Counted from the stretch's first letter, positions 53,117 through 61,608 are shown. The stretch is DNA of 64,000 nucleotides from Streptomyces sp. WMMB303 (GCF_029351045.1 NZ_JARKIN010000001.1:679001-743000); one strand, 5' to 3'. Numbers and translations: made by a program. The notes: a model not told the origin generated them from the letters alone.

Positions 53117-54790
53117 GTGGCCGGATTCGACGATCTCAGCAGCCGGCCCGACGTGGCGGCGGAGTTCACCCCGGGTGCCCAGGTGCCCATCTCCGGGTCG
53201 GGCGGGCAGACGGCGGCGTCCCAGGCGCTGGCCTCGGCGGCCTACCGCGACGACGAGGTCGAGAAGCTGGTCGCGGCCAACCCGGACGCCGGTTTCAAGA
53301 AGCCGCGGCTCTCCCTGTTCGAGCCCAACCTCGGTGAGGCGTACTCCCGTGCGGTGCAGACCCGGCTGCTCGGCGGCGCCCGCGCCCCGCTCATCCAGTC
53401 CTTCGGCATCGAACCGCAGACCATCGTGGAGCACTGCCTGGCCGCCACCCGGGTGCGCAAGCAGCGCGACGCGCGGCTGACCGGTGTGATGGTGCTCTTC
53501 GGGCTGCTGTTCCTGCCCGGGGTGCTGCTGTGGCTGCTGGCCTTCCAGTTGCGCCGCATGATCGCCGGGTCCAAGGACAAGCGCGCCGGCGCTGTCGGCA
53601 TGGTGGTGCTGGTCGCCGTCGGGGCGCTGGCCGTGCTCTTCGCGATCAAGCTCCCGGTCAGCGGCTTCTGGGGAATCTATCTGCGGGCGATGCTGATCGC
53701 GCCGGTGGTCGGCGGGATGTGGGCCAAGCAGATCTGCGAGCGGTACGCCAAGGATCTGCGCGCCCGGTGGCAGAGCCTGCTGGGCGGCACCGGGGTCGGC
53801 GCCAAGATCCCCGAAGCGGTGCCCCAGGACCCGGGCGACGCGGGCGCCGAACGCATCCGGCTGGGCCTGGCCAAGGTCGCCGCCGAGCAGGCCGGCAACC
53901 TGATCTACTACGCGGGCCCCAAGGGGATACTGGGCATGGGTACCCGGTGGGGCAGTTGGCAGCTCGCCGAGGAGCTGACGCCCGCGCGGGAGGGCGAGGA
54001 GATCAACCCGTTCCGCAGCTGGGACGTCATCCGCGCCATCCACGACCAGCTGCGCCTCCTGGAGCGCGGCCCGCTGCACACCGGCGGCTTCCCCACCCCC
54101 TCGGTACGGCACTGGGTGGTCTCCCCCATCGCCGAGGGCGCCAAGGCGGTCAAGCACCCCGAGGGCCAGGAGGTCGAGGGGTACCGCATCAAGGACTTCG
54201 AGATACAGCGCATCTGCAACGAGCAGCAGTTCGGGGCCGGCAACCGGCACTACCTCGGCGTCCAGTTCGTGCTGTGGGACGGCCAGTTGGTGATCACGCT
54301 GCTGATCAGCGTGACGGTGCTGCACCACACCCTGCGCATCGAAGTCACCGGCCACGCACTGGGGCCCGTCGACGGGCTGTTCACCAGCGGCCCGCAGGCC
54401 AAGACCAAGGAGGTCGCCAAGAGCGTCAAGTTCTGGGAGACCCGCACGGTCAACCTGCCCCTGGTGGAGACCAAGGAGGTGGTGCGCCTCGCCGCGCGGG
54501 CCCCGCTGACCTGGTTCCCACCCGTGCTGGACTTCCTCGGCGGCAAGCTCTCGCTGCCCGAACCGTTCGGTCTGCGGCACGCCTGGGCGAAGAAGCCGTG
54601 GCGGCACCGCTTCATGGCCGACGACGCGATGCGCGCGGCGACGCCGGTGCTGCGGGTCGTGCACGCGGCCGCCATCAAGGTGCTGGAGGAGAACGGCTGC
54701 GACGTCGAGCGGTTCGGCTCCCGTTCGCTCAATCTCAGCGCCGCCGTGCAGGACGCCAAGCCGTTCAAGGCCGACGTCTACGACGCCTGA
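53117..54790 (+). CDS. Uncharacterised multi-pass membrane protein
   Basis: A 557-residue protein I do not recognise as any characterised family. Residues 1-115 are soluble, then come two clear membrane helices (about 121-143, LTGVMVLFGLLFLPGVLLWLLAF; 157-176, GAVGMVVLVAVGALAVLFAI) and a weaker one (~182-198). The rest is a large presumably cytoplasmic region containing GNLIYYAGPKGILGMGTRWGSWQ (~260-282) and a hydrophobic strand-like patch (~392-408, GQLVITLLISVTVLHHT). It starts at GTG 53117, downstream of the EF-G-like gene and convergent with the HIT gene only 16 bases away. Conserved context suggests co-selection with pgsA/thrS neighbours. Confidence 0.85.
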   Translation: MAGFDDLSSRPDVAAEFTPGAQVPISGSGGQTAASQALASAAYRDDEVEKLVAANPDAGFKKPRLSLFEPNLGEAYSRAVQTRLLGGARAPLIQSFGIEPQTIVEHCLAATRVRKQRDARLTGVMVLFGLLFLPGVLLWLLAFQLRRMIAGSKDKRAGAVGMVVLVAVGALAVLFAIKLPVSGFWGIYLRAMLIAPVVGGMWAKQICERYAKDLRARWQSLLGGTGVGAKIPEAVPQDPGDAGAERIRLGLAKVAAEQAGNLIYYAGPKGILGMGTRWGSWQLAEELTPAREGEEINPFRSWDVIRAIHDQLRLLERGPLHTGGFPTPSVRHWVVSPIAEGAKAVKHPEGQEVEGYRIKDFEIQRICNEQQFGAGNRHYLGVQFVLWDGQLVITLLISVTVLHHTLRIEVTGHALGPVDGLFTSGPQAKTKEVAKSVKFWETRTVNLPLVETKEVVRLAARAPLTWFPPVLDFLGGKLSLPEPFGLRHAWAKKPWRHRFMADDAMRAATPVLRVVHAAAIKVLEENGCDVERFGSRSLNLSAAVQDAKPFKADVYDA

Positions 54791-54806
54791 ACGGACATCC
54801 GGGGGA

Positions 54807-55346
54807 TCACCAGGCCTCGGCCAGCATCGCGCGGGTGTCCGCCAGGAGCTGCGGCAGCACCCGGGTGTGGCCGACGACGGGCATGAAGTTGGTGTCGCCG
54901 CCCCAGCGTGGCACCACGTGCTGGTGCAGGTGGGCGGCGATACCGGCGCCCGCGACCGCGCCCTGGTTCATGCCGATGTTGAAGCCGTGCGCTCCGGAGA
55001 CCCGCCGCAGCACGGTCATCGCGCGCTTGGTGAACTCCGCGATTTCCAGGGTCTCGGCCTCGTCCAGCTCGGTGTAGTCCGCCAGGTGCCGGAACGGCAC
55101 GGTCATCAGATGGCCGCCGTTGTACGGGTAGAGGTTGAGCACCGCGTAGACCTTCTCGCCACGGGCGATGATCAGACCGTCCGCGTCGGACTTCTCCGGG
55201 ATGGTGCAGAAGGGGCAGCCGTCCTCGGCGCCGGGGCCGCTCGGTTTGTTCTCACCCTGGATGTAGGCCATCCGGTGCGGTGTCCACAGGCGCTGGAACT
55301 GGTCCGGTGCCCCCACTCCGATCTGCTGCTCCGGCTCACTCGTCAT
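54807..55346 (-). CDS. HIT-domain nucleotide hydrolase/phosphorylase (Rv2613c-like)
   Basis: A 179-residue HIT protein. CPFC (44-47) with a later His forms the zinc site, and the histidine triad is HLHQHVVP (H139, H141, H143). The relative in M. tuberculosis, Rv2613c, is a diadenosine tetraphosphate phosphorylase and also lies between thrS and pgsA1. The Asn equivalent is kept (N127), but the Gly-Ser pair reported as important for phosphorolysis aligns with A134-G135 here, so chemistry may differ. I use ATG 55346 (MTSEPEQQ); a GTG at 55448 overlapping the thrS stop would add 34 low-complexity residues. Confidence 0.9.
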   Translation of the reverse strand: MTSEPEQQIGVGAPDQFQRLWTPHRMAYIQGENKPSGPGAEDGCPFCTIPEKSDADGLIIARGEKVYAVLNLYPYNGGHLMTVPFRHLADYTELDEAETLEIAEFTKRAMTVLRRVSGAHGFNIGMNQGAVAGAGIAAHLHQHVVPRWGGDTNFMPVVGHTRVLPQLLADTRAMLAEAW

Positions 55347-55381
55347 GTCCGCCAGCTTATGCGCCGGACAGCGCGGGACAC

Positions 55382-55417
55382 GAGGAGGGGGCGTACCAGC
55401 CGGACGGCCGCCTCCTC
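55382..55417 (-). terminator. Hairpin between thrS and the HIT gene
   Basis: GAGGAGG-GGG-CG (from 55382) pairs with CGCCTCCTC (55409-55417) with a small bulge, 27 bases after the thrS stop and 36 before the HIT start. It probably attenuates or ends the thrS transcript. It has no T run. Confidence 0.4.
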
Positions 55418-55444
55418 CCCGCGTCACAGTGGATTCATCGGGGG

Positions 55445-57427
55445 TCACACCTGGATACGGCGCTCCACGGCGTCGAGGATCTCCGCGATCGCCTCGTCCT
55501 GGGGGATGCCGTTCCGCTGCGAGCCGTCGCGGTAGCGGAAGGACACCGCGCCGTTGGCGACGTCCTCGTCACCGGCGATCACCATGAACGGCACCTTGGA
55601 CTTCTGGGCGTTGCGGATCTTCTTCTGCATCCGGTCGGAGGAGGAGTCCACCTCCATCCGCAGGCCCCTGGCCTTGGCGGCGGCGGCGAACTCCGCCAGG
55701 TACGGAACGTGGTCGTCGCCGATCGGGATGCCGACCGCCTGCACCGGCGCGAGCCAGGCCGGGAAGGCGCCCGCGTAGTGCTCCAGGAGCACGGCGAAGA
55801 ACCGCTCGATGGAGCCGAACAGCGCACGGTGGATCATCACGGGCTGCCGGCGGGAGCCGTCGGCAGCGGTGTACTCGAGGCCGAACCTGGCGGGCTGCTG
55901 GAAGTCGACCTGGATGGTGGACATCTGCCAGGTGCGGCCGATGGCGTCCCGGGCCTGGACGGAGATCTTGGGCCCGTAGAAGGCGGCGCCGCCCGGGTCC
56001 ATGACCAGGTCGAGGCCCTGCTTGCCCGCGGCCTGCCGCAGCGCCTCGGTGGCCTCCTCCCACTCCTCGTCGGTGCCCATGAACTTGTCCGACTCGGGGT
56101 CGCGAGTGGACAGTTCCAGGTAGAAGTCGCTGAGGCCGTAGTCGCGCAGCAGGTTCAGGACGAAGGTGAGCAGGTTGTCCAGCTCGTCCGGCATCTGCTC
56201 CTTGGTGCAGTAGATGTGCGAGTCGTCCTGGGTGAAGCCGCGGGCGCGGGTGAGTCCGTGGACGACGCCGGACTTCTCGTACCGGTAGACGGTGCCGAAC
56301 TCGAACAGCCGCAGCGGCAGCTCCCGGTAGGACCGGCCGCGGGCGCGGAAGATGAGGTTGTGCATCGGGCAGTTCATCGCCTTGAGGCGGTAGTTCTGCT
56401 CGTCGAACTCGAGCGGCGGGAACATGCCGTCCGCGTAGTGCGGCAGGTGCCCGGAGATCTCGAAGAGCCGCTCCTTGGTGATGTGCGGCGTGTTGACGAA
56501 GTCGTAGCCGGACTCCTCGTGCCGCCGGCGCGAGTAGTCCTCCATCACCTTGCGGACGACGCCGCCCTTGGGGTGGAAGACGGCGAGCCCCGAACCGAGT
56601 TCCTCGGGGATGGAGAAGAGGTCCAGCTCGGTGCCGAGCTTGCGGTGGTCGCGCTTCTCCGCCTCGGCGAGGAACTCCAGGTACTGCTTGAGCTCGTCCT
56701 TGGTGGGCCATGCGGTGCCGTAGATCCGCTGGAGCTGCGGGTTCTTCTCACTGCCCCGCCAGTAGGCGGCCGCGGACCGCATCAGCTTGAAGGCGGGGAT
56801 CTGCCGGGTGGTGGGCAGGTGCGGACCGCGGCACAGGTCCTTCCAGCACAGTTCGCCGCTCTTGGCGTCGAGGTTGTCGTAGACGGTCAGCTCGCCGGAC
56901 CCGACCTCGGCCGAGGCGCCCTCCGCGGCGTCGGCCGCCTTGCCCTTGAGGCCGATCAGCTCCAGTTTGTACGGCTCGTCCGCCAGCTCCTCGCGGGCGT
57001 CCTCGTCGGTGGTGACGCGGCGGGAGAAGCGCTGGCCCTGCTTCTGGATCTGCTGCATCTTCTTCTCGATGCGCTTGAGATCGTCGGGGGTGAAGGGCTC
57101 GGCCACGTCGAAGTCGTAGTAGAAGCCGTCCTTGACGGGCGGACCGATGCCGAGCTTCGCGTCCGGGAAGAGCTCCTGGACGGCCTGGGCCAGCACGTGC
57201 GCGGTGGAGTGGCGCAGCACGGCCAGCCCGTCCGCGCTGGTGATCTCGACGGGCTCCACCTCGTCGCCGTCGGCCAGCGGACGGGCGAGGTCCCGCAGCT
57301 CGCCGCCGATGCGCGCGGCGACGACGGATCGCTCCCCCTCGAAGAGCGCGGCGGCCGTAGTGCCCGTGGTCACCACGCGCTCTTCCCGCTCGGAATCGCG
57401 TTGGATGGTCACACGGACATCTGACAC
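55445..57427 (-). CDS. thrS: Threonyl-tRNA synthetase
   Basis: A class II synthetase with editing. The 660 residues are in standard order: TGS domain (1-62), editing N2 domain with [24 protein letters not shown] (~73) and [12 protein letters not shown], catalytic core with zinc site [28 protein letters not shown] and [20 protein letters not shown], and anticodon-binding domain (~560-660). The GTG at 57427 ([10 protein letters not shown]) has AGGAG 6 bases upstream. I searched the 164-base upstream gap for a T-box and found none; TACGAT is a possible -10 there. Confidence 0.96.
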   Translation of the reverse strand: MSDVRVTIQRDSEREERVVTTGTTAAALFEGERSVVAARIGGELRDLARPLADGDEVEPVEITSADGLAVLRHSTAHVLAQAVQELFPDAKLGIGPPVKDGFYYDFDVAEPFTPDDLKRIEKKMQQIQKQGQRFSRRVTTDEDAREELADEPYKLELIGLKGKAADAAEGASAEVGSGELTVYDNLDAKSGELCWKDLCRGPHLPTTRQIPAFKLMRSAAAYWRGSEKNPQLQRIYGTAWPTKDELKQYLEFLAEAEKRDHRKLGTELDLFSIPEELGSGLAVFHPKGGVVRKVMEDYSRRRHEESGYDFVNTPHITKERLFEISGHLPHYADGMFPPLEFDEQNYRLKAMNCPMHNLIFRARGRSYRELPLRLFEFGTVYRYEKSGVVHGLTRARGFTQDDSHIYCTKEQMPDELDNLLTFVLNLLRDYGLSDFYLELSTRDPESDKFMGTDEEWEEATEALRQAAGKQGLDLVMDPGGAAFYGPKISVQARDAIGRTWQMSTIQVDFQQPARFGLEYTAADGSRRQPVMIHRALFGSIERFFAVLLEHYAGAFPAWLAPVQAVGIPIGDDHVPYLAEFAAAAKARGLRMEVDSSSDRMQKKIRNAQKSKVPFMVIAGDEDVANGAVSFRYRDGSQRNGIPQDEAIAEILDAVERRIQV

Positions 57428-57591
57428 CGGTCTCTCCTGACTCTCACCTGGGATACGCGGCCCGCGCCGCGCCGTCGAATCGTACCGAGCCGCAGCGCCC
57501 GACCGCGAAACGGTCACGGCCCGCGACGGGAGTCGGCCGCGGCACCGGGCGGGACGGTTCGGCCGGCGGTCAGCCGCCCGTACCGGGCCGG

Positions 57592-58512
57592 TCATCCGCC
57601 CATACCGCGCTCGAAGTCGTCGAGGGCCTTGCGCAGCCGCTTCAGCAGGCGCTCCCGGGCTTCCTCGGGCACCGGGACAGGGGCGACGTCGTGCGCACCG
57701 CTCAGCCGCCGGAAGCCGCCCCGGCTCTCCAGCAGACCGGCGATCCGCAGCGGCAGCCCCGCCAGATGGGAGTGCACGGCGCGCAGGTAGCCCTCGTCGT
57801 CCAGCCGGGCCCGCACCTGGGTCACCTCGGCACCGGCCAGCACATCGAGGCGCACCGAGCCGGGTTCGCCGGGCCGGGCGCGGCGCAGCCGTACGACGGT
57901 TCCCGTGACCCGCACCGGGACCGAGGGCTCGACGCGCTCGTAGTGCCGCCCGGCCAGTTCGAGTGCGGGCAGGTCGGCCGGGGTGAAGACGAGCGCCGGT
58001 GGCCGGCGCGGGCAGCCCCGGGGCGCTCCGGCCGTGCGGGACCAGGCGAGGGTGATCCGTACTCCTTCGGTTCCGCGCACCAACTGGCAGAGTGATTCGG
58101 TGAGTTCGGCGCAGCAGCCGTCGGCCACGGCGGCGTCGAAGTGCTCGGTGGCACCGGTGGCGCGGTAGCGGCACACGGCCTGGGCGGTGGCCCGCAGCGC
58201 ACGGCACAGCACGGCCAGCTCCCGGCCGCCGCCGCCCGGTGGCCCGGGCGCGGCCGAGGCGGTCAGCGTCCGTCCGGCCGCGCTCTCCTCGGGATCCTCC
58301 GCGTACCGCGCCCGCCGGGTGAAGGCGTCTGCCCGGCGGTCGCCCCGGGCGCCGTGGAATCCGGCGCTCCGCTGCGCTGCCAGGGCTCCGGCACGGAGCA
58401 TCGCACGGGCCGCCGTGTCCAGTTTCCGGCGCGCCCGCCAGGCGGCTGCCGCGTTGCCCGCGGGCAGTTCGCGTCTCCAGTGGATCTCGTCGTCGTCGGC
58501 GACGCCTCGCAT
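57592..58512 (-). CDS. Conserved hypothetical protein upstream of thrS
   Basis: A 306-residue protein of unknown function. The first ~95 residues are Ala/Arg-rich and poorly ordered. Residues 95-155 contain four cysteines ([27 protein letters not shown]) and later [10 protein letters not shown]. The second half looks beta-rich ([31 protein letters not shown]), like an OB-type barrel, and ends in a charged helix. I choose ATG 58512 because GGAG lies 6 bases upstream; GTG 58515 is the alternative. It shares direction with thrS, 164 bases upstream. No confident family. Confidence 0.7.
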   Translation of the reverse strand: MRGVADDDEIHWRRELPAGNAAAAWRARRKLDTAARAMLRAGALAAQRSAGFHGARGDRRADAFTRRARYAEDPEESAAGRTLTASAAPGPPGGGGRELAVLCRALRATAQAVCRYRATGATEHFDAAVADGCCAELTESLCQLVRGTEGVRITLAWSRTAGAPRGCPRRPPALVFTPADLPALELAGRHYERVEPSVPVRVTGTVVRLRRARPGEPGSVRLDVLAGAEVTQVRARLDDEGYLRAVHSHLAGLPLRIAGLLESRGGFRRLSGAHDVAPVPVPEEARERLLKRLRKALDDFERGMGG

Positions 58513-58620
58513 CACGCTCTCCGTGTCCCGGCCACTCCCTTCCTTCTCCTGACCGCGGAGTGGAGCCGCAAAACGGAGCGAACAGCGGCAGATCGGAGGG
58601 GCGCTGGACGGATATGCGAA

Positions 58621-58650
58621 AAGCCGCAGCGTCTGCTGACACTGCGGCTT
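58621..58650 (-). terminator. Intrinsic terminator of tRNA-Val copy 1
   Basis: AAGCCGCAG (58621-58629) and CTGCGGCTT (58642-58650) form a 9-bp stem. On the minus strand it is followed by two more T before C, a normal intrinsic terminator 26 bases after the tRNA 3' end. Confidence 0.8.
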
Positions 58651-58675
58651 CGGATGCTCCCGTACGGCTACCGGG

Positions 58676-58747
58676 TGGGCGATACTGGGTTCGAACCAGT
58701 GACCTCTTCGGTGTGAACGAAGCGCTCTCCCACTGAGCTAATCGCCC
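58676..58747 (-). tRNA. tRNA-Val(CAC), copy 1
   Basis: 72 bases fold as a standard cloverleaf: 7-bp acceptor GGGCGAT/ATCGCCC, 4-bp D stem GCTC/GAGC, 5-bp anticodon stem CTTCG/CGAAG with loop TTCACAC (anticodon CAC, reading GUG), variable loop AGGTC, T stem ACTGG/CCAGT with TTCGAAC, discriminator A. CCA is not encoded. An identical copy lies at 59336-59407. Confidence 0.96.
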
Positions 58748-58798
58748 CGGGTGTTCCGCCGTTGACCCGGCGGCACGTGCAGAACAATACAGTGCGTC

Positions 58799-59257
58799 TC
58801 ACTCTTCATCCAAACCCCTTTCCAGCAGGGTCCGCAGACCGTGCAGGCCGCCGCGCATCATCAGGCGGTGGTTGGCGACGAAGAGGGGCCGGGCGGGGAC
58901 GGCCAGCAGGCGCAGCAGGCGCTTGCCGACCTCCACGTCCTGGGTGAAGAGCGCGACACTGCCGCCGTCGTCGGGGCGTACGCACCAGCGGGCCCAGCCG
59001 TCCAGGTCGCCGCTCATGCCGACCTCCAGGATCCCGGCCGCCTGGTCGCGGCGCCGTGCGTGGAGGGCGATCGAGAGCCGGTAGGGCAGCGAAGCCCGGA
59101 TGCGCAGGAGACCGCTGTCCTGGCCGGTCCGGGCGAATTCGCGCACCTGGGGCCACCACGCGGGGTACGCGTCGAGCCGCTCCAAGGCGGTGTAGACCCG
59201 GCTCGGCGGGGCCGCGACCGGCCAGACGGCGCGGAAGCGGTAGTGGTTCGGACGCAC
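58799..59257 (-). CDS. SRPBCC (START/polyketide cyclase-like) protein between two tRNA genes
   Basis: A 152-residue protein with the SRPBCC helix-grip pattern: N-terminal strand HYRFRAVWPVAAPPSRVYTALERLDAYPAWWPQVREF (the WP and YPAWWP turn is typical), central strands and a C-terminal amphipathic helix (ANHRLMMRGGLHGLRTLLERGL). Such domains bind hydrophobic ligands; no catalytic residues are evident. I use GTG 59257 (MRPNHYRF) with GGGAGG about 10 bases upstream, because the open frame upstream runs through the tRNA gene. It lies between two identical tRNA-Val genes on the same strand. Confidence 0.85.
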   Translation of the reverse strand: MRPNHYRFRAVWPVAAPPSRVYTALERLDAYPAWWPQVREFARTGQDSGLLRIRASLPYRLSIALHARRRDQAAGILEVGMSGDLDGWARWCVRPDDGGSVALFTQDVEVGKRLLRLLAVPARPLFVANHRLMMRGGLHGLRTLLERGLDEE

Positions 59258-59290
59258 GGGGCCGGCCCTCCCGGGAACGGGGATTCGACG

Positions 59291-59329
59291 ACACAGGGCC
59301 CGGAAGCTGATCGCTTCCGGGCCCTGTGT
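59291..59329 (-). terminator. Perfect 17-bp hairpin after tRNA-Val copy 2
   Basis: ACACAGGGCCCGGAAGC (59291-59307), loop TGATC, GCTTCCGGGCCCTGTGT (59313-59329), 6 bases after the tRNA 3' end on the minus strand. It has no T run. It lies 34 bases upstream of the SRPBCC start. Confidence 0.75.
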
Positions 59330-59335
59330 ATGGCG

Positions 59336-59407
59336 TGGGCGATACTGGGTTCGAACCAGTGACCTCTTCGGTGTGAACGAAGCGCTCTCCCACTGAGCTA
59401 ATCGCCC
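59336..59407 (-). tRNA. tRNA-Val(CAC), copy 2
   Basis: Identical base for base to copy 1 over all 72 positions, with the same cloverleaf and anticodon CAC. Flanks differ from copy 1. CCA is not encoded. It is followed by its own strong hairpin. Confidence 0.96.
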
Positions 59408-59453
59408 GCCGGCGGGCACAACATTACCGCATGTCAGCGGGTGGTCATGACCA

Positions 59454-59798
59454 TCAGGAGGACTGCCGGGCCGCCTTGCGCTCCTTACGGGCCGCGCGGC
59501 GGTCCTTGAGCCACCGGGTGCCCTCCCGGTACTTGCGCTTGGTCCACCGCAGCACGTGCTGCGCCCAGACGAACTCGGTGGCCCAGACCGCCATCCCGCC
59601 GAAGATCACGAGCCAGCCGGGCCCGGGAAGCGGAAGCATGATCACACCGCCGGTCACGATCGCCAGACCGACGATGAAGACCACCACGCGCCAGCTCAGG
59701 TGCAGTGGTCTGGACGCCTGGACGAATCTCGGCGCACGGGAGCCGAGGGGCTTCTCCTCCCGGACTTCAGGCGGCATCGCGTCACTCTCCGCAGTCAT
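59454..59798 (-). CDS. PGPGW-motif transmembrane protein
   Basis: A 114-residue protein with two predicted membrane helices (about 36-54, WRVVVFIVGLAIVTGGVIM; 60-76) joined by the PLPGPGWLVIFGG motif that defines the family, then a very basic C-terminal tail (WTKRKYREGTRWLKDRRAARKERKAARQ). Function is unknown. ATG 59798 (MTAESDAMPP) is used; a TTG at 59807, three codons upstream with AGGTA before it, is equally possible. It is divergent from ssgB across a 200-base gap. Confidence 0.85.
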   Translation of the reverse strand: MTAESDAMPPEVREEKPLGSRAPRFVQASRPLHLSWRVVVFIVGLAIVTGGVIMLPLPGPGWLVIFGGMAVWATEFVWAQHVLRWTKRKYREGTRWLKDRRAARKERKAARQSS

Positions 59799-59875
59799 GA
59801 CAGACAAGGTACCTGACTCTTTTCGGCCAGGGCCGGTTCACTGGAATGGCGGCACCTCCCAAACCTACAAGAGCC

Positions 59876-59898
59876 GTACGAAGGAATCGATTCCGTAC
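59876..59898. promoter_or_regulatory. Palindrome upstream of ssgB
   Basis: A perfect 12-base palindrome GGAATCGATTCC (59883-59894) is bracketed by GTAC on each side (59876-59879 and 59895-59898). It lies about 100 bases before the ssgB start. GGAAT-N17-GTC across it also resembles an ECF sigma promoter. Either reading is speculative. Confidence 0.4.
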
Positions 59899-59998
59899 AA
59901 AACAGTCAGAGGGGTTTACAACCGGCGCGTAGGTGGCATGTCGATTTCGCCGACGTGCGAACCCCCGAGCGCACACTGAGCGAAAGGCCCTGGCGCTT

Positions 59999-60412
59999 AT
60001 GAACACAACGGTGAGCTGTGAGCTGCACCTGCGCCTCGTTGTTTCGAGCGAGTCCTCACTGCCTGTACCAGCGGGCCTGCGGTACGACACGGCGGACCCC
60101 TACGCCGTGCACGCCACCTTCCACACCGGTGCCGAGGAGACCGTGGAGTGGGTCTTCGCCCGCGACCTCCTCGCCGAGGGGCTGCACAGGCCCACGGGCA
60201 CCGGGGACGTCCGAGTCTGGCCGTCCCGCAGCCACGGACAGTCCGTGGCCTGCATCGCCCTCAGTTCCCCGGAGGGCGAGGCCCTGCTCGAGGCCCCGGC
60301 GCGGGCACTGGAATCCTTCCTCAAGCGGACCGACGCGGCCGTACCGCCCGGTACCGAGCACCGCCACTTCGACCTCGACACCGAGCTCTCGCACATCCTC
60401 GCGGAGAGCTGA
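59999..60412 (+). CDS. ssgB: SsgB, sporulation-specific cell-division activator
   Basis: SsgB marks future septum sites in aerial hyphae and recruits FtsZ together with SsgA. The 137-residue protein begins MNTTVSCELHLRLVVSSESS and runs through YDTADPYAVHATFHTGAEETVEWVFARDLL and EAPARALESFLKRTDAAVPPG to LSHILAES, which is essentially the archetypal SsgB sequence and length as I remember it. ATG 59999 has AAAGG about 10 bases upstream. It is monocistronic, with a 20-bp terminator behind it and a palindrome in its upstream region. Confidence 0.98.
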   Translation: MNTTVSCELHLRLVVSSESSLPVPAGLRYDTADPYAVHATFHTGAEETVEWVFARDLLAEGLHRPTGTGDVRVWPSRSHGQSVACIALSSPEGEALLEAPARALESFLKRTDAAVPPGTEHRHFDLDTELSHILAES

Positions 60413-60503
60413 GACCGCCGGTCACCGCGGCCGTCCGACTCGGGGCGACGGCCGACGGTCCGGCAGCCGTGTGCCACGGCACCGCTTCGTGTAACGGCAC
60501 ACT

Positions 60504-60545
60504 GCGACGCCGCCGCCGCGTACTCGTACGCGGCGGCGGCGTCGC
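60504..60545 (+). terminator. Perfect 20-bp terminator hairpin after ssgB
   Basis: GCGACGCCGCCGCCGCGTAC (60504-60523), loop TC, and the exact complement (60526-60545). It lies 92 bases after the ssgB stop and 114 bases before the CGNR gene. The loop of two bases would open to four. It has no T run. Confidence 0.65.
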
Positions 60546-60659
60546 TGCGCGCGGCGACGGCCCGGCCACCGTCCGGAAACACCCGCCCTCGGGCCGGAGC
60601 ATAGCGACTAGTCTTCCCCCTCAGGCCGGAGGATTTCCCGGACACGGCAGGAGCGGCCC

Positions 60660-61232
60660 GTGCAGATCAACCACGACACCCGGTGCGCGCTCGACCAGGC
60701 GGTCGAGCTGCTCAACACCATGGCGGACGGCGAGACCCCCGACACGCTGGTGTCCGTGGCAGACCTGCGCGCCTACGCGGAGCGCACCAACGTCAGCGGG
60801 GTCGGTGCGCTGTCCGAGGACGACGTGCGCGCCGTCCGCGCGGTGCGGGAGCGCTTCGCCGAGGTCTTCGCCACCGAGGACACCCGCACCGCGGCCGGGC
60901 TGCTCAACGCGCTGGTCGCCGAGGCGGGCACGACGCCCCAGCTCACCGACCACGACGACTACGACTGGCACGTGCACTACTTCGCGCCCGGCGCCTCCGT
61001 CGCCCAGCATCTGGCGGCCGACTGCGGCATGGCGCTGGCGTTCGTCCTCGTCGCGGGCGAGCGCGACCGGCTGCGGCGCTGTTCGGCACCCGACTGCCGA
61101 CGGGTCTTCGTGGACCTGTCCCGCAACCGCTCCCGCCGCTACTGCGACAGCCGCACCTGCGGCAACCGGCTGCACGTCGCCGCCTACCGGGCGCGCCGGC
61201 GGGAGTCGACCGGGAGCGACGTCCCGCGCTGA
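60660..61232 (+). CDS. CGNR zinc-finger protein (ABATE domain)
   Basis: A 190-residue probable transcription regulator. Residues 1-130 form the helical ABATE ligand-binding-like domain (LDQAVELLNTMADGETPDTLVSVADLRAYA). Residues 138-175 are the CGNR finger with cysteines 141, 146, 162 and 167 and the name motif CGNR at 167-170 followed by AAYRARRR, which contacts DNA. The start is GTG 60660 with AGGAG 6-7 bases upstream. It lies downstream of ssgB but is separated from it by a strong hairpin. Targets are unknown. Confidence 0.92.
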   Translation: MQINHDTRCALDQAVELLNTMADGETPDTLVSVADLRAYAERTNVSGVGALSEDDVRAVRAVRERFAEVFATEDTRTAAGLLNALVAEAGTTPQLTDHDDYDWHVHYFAPGASVAQHLAADCGMALAFVLVAGERDRLRRCSAPDCRRVFVDLSRNRSRRYCDSRTCGNRLHVAAYRARRRESTGSDVPR

Positions 61233-61284
61233 ACGCGCAGCGCCGTCCGCGGCGGCCGGCGCTGCCCCGCCCCGGTCGGCTCCG

Positions 61285-61446
61285 TCAGAGCAGCAGCAGG
61301 TCGTGCGCCCCGGCGGCACCGAGCAGTACCGCGATCACGGCGAGGAACAGCATCAGCGGCGGTTGGGAGAGTGCGTACAGGCACCCCTTGGGCTCGGAGG
61401 GCGGCAGCTCGTCGAGCTCGATCGCGGAGTTCGGCGTCGTGTCCAT
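61285..61446 (-). CDS. Small single-pass membrane protein (53 aa)
   Basis: A 53-residue open frame with an acidic N-terminal half (MDTTPNSAIELDELPPSEPKG) and one C-terminal membrane helix (PLMLFLAVIAVLLGAAGAHDLLLL). The ribosome-binding site is weak (GGCGAG next to the ATG). Codon bias at third positions is typical of the neighbourhood. It lies alone on the minus strand between the CGNR gene and the next membrane protein, so it may be a real small protein. Function is unknown. Confidence 0.5.
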   Translation of the reverse strand: MDTTPNSAIELDELPPSEPKGCLYALSQPPLMLFLAVIAVLLGAAGAHDLLLL

Positions 61447-61608
61447 CTCGCCGCGATCATGTCGCAGCCCCGGCGGCACCGGACGACCACTCCACCCCAT
61501 TCCCGGTGGTTTTGGCCGGAAAGCCGGTTGTGCCGTGAGCCCGCGTGCTAAGGCGCTTGGCACGCGGGGACAGCAGGAGCCCGGCTCGGACGGGCCGAAC
61601 GGGGGGGG

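Noticed and set aside
55347..55448. GTG start at 55448 overlapping the thrS stop as the HIT gene start
   Set aside because: It would add 34 low-complexity residues not expected in the family; MTSEPEQQ at 55346 fits relatives, although its Shine-Dalgarno is weak, so this stays a possibility.
57428..57591. Possible T-box riboswitch before thrS
   Set aside because: No T-box consensus (UGGN) or specifier stem could be found; the gap is short and lacks an antiterminator. The region before alaS is coding, so it has no room for one either.
58676..59407. tRNA-Val pair as borders of an integrated element
   Set aside because: Only 590 bases lie between them, with one core-like gene and no integrase, excisionase or atypical composition. 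I kept it only as a recombination observation.
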